7,598 nt of DNA. It comes from Bifidobacterium breve. GTDB lineage: Bacteria > Actinomycetota > Actinomycetes > S36-B12. Shown piece by piece: positions 5,699 through 7,598 of the stretch. The notes beneath the pieces are model-generated. The model did no database searches, was not told the DNA's origin, and worked only from the letters and a program-made list of their open reading frames with translations. The stretch lies in NCBI GenBank assembly GCA_943328365.2, contig CALPZT020000065.1, positions 1-7,598 on the forward strand. The letters run 5' to 3'. A program made the translations under genes and the position numbers. Numbering within the stretch: the first letter of the stretch is position 1; each line of letters starts with the position of its first letter.

Positions 5699-7269
5699 GA
5701 CCGGGGTACCTCCGCCAGCGTGGCGGCGACAGCCACCGCCCTGAGCACCGCAGCAGCCTTGCTCCTGCACTCGGCGGCCTCGCTGCGGGGAACCGAGTCC
5801 GCGACGATGCCGGCGCCGGCCTGGACATGAGCCACGCCGTCCTTGATGACCGCTGTCCGAATGGCGATCGCCGTGTCGATGTTGCCCGCGAAATCCAGGT
5901 AGCCCACGCAACCGCCGTACAGGCCCCGTCTCGACGCCTCGAGCTCGTCGATGATCGCCATGGCCCGCGGCTTCGGCGCCCCGCTCAGGGTGCCCGCCGG
6001 GAAGGTCGCAGCGAGGGCATCGAATGCAGCCGCGCCAGCGGCGAGGTCGCCGGTGACCGTCGAGACGAGGTGCATGACGTGGGAATAGCGCTCGACCTGC
6101 ATGAACTCCACGACATTGACGGACCCGGGCACGCACACCCGGCCGAGGTCATTGCGGGCGAGATCGACGAGCATGAGGTGCTCGGCGCGCTCCTTCTCGT
6201 CGGCGAGCAGTTCCTCGGCCAGCGCCGCATCGCGTTCCGGCGTCGCCCCTCGCGGCCTCGTCCCGGCAATCGGATGGACGACGCAGCGCCCGCTCGTCAC
6301 GGTGACGAGCGCCTCGGGCGAGCTTCCGACGATCTCGAAGGAGACGTCGTCCGACAGGCGTCCGTGCTCGTCGTTCGGCTCCCTCCCATCGTCGACCGGC
6401 ATGCGCAGCAGGTACATGTAGGGGCTCGGATTCGTCGTGCGCAGGATCCGGTAGACGTCGAGGCCAGACGCGGCGCACGGGGTCGTGAAGCGCTGCGAGA
6501 GCACGACCTGGAAGGCGTCACCGCCTCGGATGTACTCCTGAGCATGCGCCACGGCGGACAGGTACTCCTCCTCCGTGGTCCAGGGCGTGATCACGGGTGC
6601 GGTGTCGAGGTCGTAGGAGCTGATCGGCTGCGAGCGCCCGGCTGCTAGGTCGGCCTGCATGGTGTCCAGGCGCTCGCAGGCATCCAGCCAGGCCTCGTCG
6701 ACGTGCTCATCGGTGTCGTCGTAGTTGATGGCGTTCGCGATGAGGATGACCGAGCCGTCCGCGTGATCGAGCACGGCGAGATCGGTTGCGAGGAGAAAGA
6801 CGGTCTCGGGGATGCTCGTGATGTCCGGGTTGGAGTCGGGTACCCGCTCCCAGTGGCGGACAGCGTCGTAGGACACGTAGCCGACCATGCCGCCGGTGAG
6901 CGGCGGGAGTCCGGGGATCGGATCGGTGTGCAGCGCCGACACGGTGTCGCGCACGACGTCAAGGACCGAGCCAGCCATCGGCAGGTTCCGTGGAGCGCGA
7001 CCCAGCCAGGCGGCAACGCCGCCCCGATCGGTGATCATCGCAGCGCAGCGAACGCCGACGAATGAGTACCGAGACCAGGTGCGGCCCTGCTCAGCCGACT
7101 CGAGCAGGAACGTGCCCGCCCGGTCACCGCACAGCGACCGGAAGAGCCCGACTGCGGTATCGCCGTCGACGAGCAGTCTGCGAACGACCGGGATCACCCG
7201 GCGACCTTTCGCGAGCTCGCGGAACTCCGGCAGCCCGGGGGTGAGGACTCCGATGGGAATCGCGCTCAC
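5695..7269 (-). CDS. trpE: Anthranilate synthase component I
   Basis: TrpE converts chorismate to anthranilate, using ammonia from a separate TrpG amidotransferase that is not in this window and not fused here. The 524-aa product fits stand-alone actinobacterial TrpE. The N-terminal regulatory domain includes LLES (55-58, S58), which forms the tryptophan feedback site, so the enzyme should be inhibited by Trp. Chorismate/Mg-binding motifs are PIAGTRPRG (333-341), EKERAEHLMLVDLARNDLGR (358-377), FPAGTLSGAPK (423-433), IDTAIAIRT (464-472) and GAGIVADS (485-492). An acidic loop (about 292-309) sits just before FEIVGSSPEA and seems longer than usual. The GTG at 7269 overlaps the hisI stop (GTGA); GGGGGAG lies 2 nt upstream. 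The frame is open to 7542 but that part is a shadow of hisI. PabB is the main alternative; the LLES motif and trp context favour TrpE. Confidence 0.97.
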   Translation of the reverse strand: MSAIPIGVLTPGLPEFRELAKGRRVIPVVRRLLVDGDTAVGLFRSLCGDRAGTFLLESAEQGRTWSRYSFVGVRCAAMITDRGGVAAWLGRAPRNLPMAGSVLDVVRDTVSALHTDPIPGLPPLTGGMVGYVSYDAVRHWERVPDSNPDITSIPETVFLLATDLAVLDHADGSVILIANAINYDDTDEHVDEAWLDACERLDTMQADLAAGRSQPISSYDLDTAPVITPWTTEEEYLSAVAHAQEYIRGGDAFQVVLSQRFTTPCAASGLDVYRILRTTNPSPYMYLLRMPVDDGREPNDEHGRLSDDVSFEIVGSSPEALVTVTSGRCVVHPIAGTRPRGATPERDAALAEELLADEKERAEHLMLVDLARNDLGRVCVPGSVNVVEFMQVERYSHVMHLVSTVTGDLAAGAAAFDALAATFPAGTLSGAPKPRAMAIIDELEASRRGLYGGCVGYLDFAGNIDTAIAIRTAVIKDGVAHVQAGAGIVADSVPRSEAAECRSKAAAVLRAVAVAATLAEVPRS

Positions 7270-7598
7270 GACTCCCCCGGGAGGCGGACGGCAATCGCAT
7301 CGAAGCAGCTTCGCTCGCCGGTGTGGCAGGCGGCGCCGCTCTGGTCGACGAGGAGCAGGAGGGTGTCGCCATCGCAGTCGGCCATGATGGCCCGAACCTG
7401 CTGGGTGTTGCCGGAGGTAGCCCCCTTCACCCACTGCTCGCCGCGGCTGCGCGAGAAGTAGGTGGCCTCGCCGGTCGTCAGGGTGCGCTCGAGTGCAGGA
7501 CGATCCATCCACGCCATCATGAGGACCTCTCGCGTATCCCACTGCTGAGCGATAGCCGGGACGAGGCCATCGCCGTTGAACCGGACGCTCTCGAGAAG
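7266..7598 (-). CDS. hisI: Phosphoribosyl-AMP cyclohydrolase, 5' end outside window
   Basis: HisI hydrolyses the adenine ring of phosphoribosyl-AMP, the third step of histidine synthesis, as a Zn/Mg-dependent cytosolic dimer. The 110 visible residues cover nearly the whole PRA-CH domain. They show FNGDGLVPAIAQ near the start, then VLMMAWMD, the TYFSRSRGEQWVKG and TSGNTQ motifs, DCDGD (metal-binding Asp and Cys, fragment residues 74-78) and ACHTGERSCF, which supplies the remaining Zn ligands (C91, C98). No ATG, GTG or TTG in frame precedes the FNGDG region within the window, so the start lies beyond 7598. A Met at 7520 is internal: conserved family sequence continues upstream of it. There is no HisE fusion at the C-terminus. 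The gene overlaps trpE by 4 nt. Linkage of hisI to trpE is a normal actinobacterial arrangement. Confidence 0.96.
   Translation of the reverse strand, partial: LLESVRFNGDGLVPAIAQQWDTREVLMMAWMDRPALERTLTTGEATYFSRSRGEQWVKGATSGNTQQVRAIMADCDGDTLLLLVDQSGAACHTGERSCFDAIAVRLPGES

Noticed and set aside
5827..6648. 273-aa open frame on the plus strand opposite trpE
   Set aside because: Antisense shadow of conserved TrpE catalytic motifs.

Overview
The window is a GC-rich chromosomal segment of an actinobacterium (Actinomycetes; I cannot place it below class). The evidence is the gene order hisI - trpE - Trp-operon membrane protein (PF09534/TIGR02234 type) - HGxxPAxW protein - ... - DUF2752 - trpC - trpB. 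From general knowledge, the HGxxPAxW and TIGR02234 proteins are restricted to actinobacterial trp loci. Every gene I accept lies on the minus strand, so transcription runs from high to low coordinates. The window is almost fully coding.

In transcription order: the 3' part of hisI (7598-7266, cut by the window edge) overlaps trpE (7269-5695) by a GTGA. trpE overlaps a four-helix Trp-operon membrane protein gene (5698-5174) by an ATGA. The HGxxPAxW small membrane protein gene (5165-4944) follows after 8 nt. A gap of about 86 nt then leads to an OmpR-type response regulator (4857-4138), which overlaps a HAMP/HisKA/HATPase sensor kinase (4141-2711) by a GTGA. After 22 nt comes a DUF2752 membrane protein (2688-2194), then a 117-nt gap, then trpC (2076-1267) and trpB (1263-13). 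The last bases show a GTGA that probably starts trpA.

Metabolically, the window encodes anthranilate synthase component I (TrpE), indole-3-glycerol-phosphate synthase (TrpC) and tryptophan synthase beta (TrpB), plus the phosphoribosyl-AMP cyclohydrolase step of histidine synthesis (HisI). The two pathways share PRPP as precursor. No trpG, trpD or trpF is visible.

The unusual point is a complete two-component system inserted into the biosynthetic operon between the HGxxPAxW gene and DUF2752/trpC. The only two intergenic gaps of any size, upstream of the response regulator and upstream of trpC, each carry a 7-bp direct repeat with a 4-bp spacer (11-bp period), the layout used by OmpR/PhoP-family regulators. 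The two repeat sequences are not alike. trpC also has a TANNNT-type -10 element exactly 7 nt before a GTG start, the signature of a leaderless transcript. It could give trpCBA its own promoter behind the inserted cassette. These regulatory ideas are inferences from short motifs. No RNA genes, insertion sequences, CRISPR arrays or convincing intrinsic terminators were seen.
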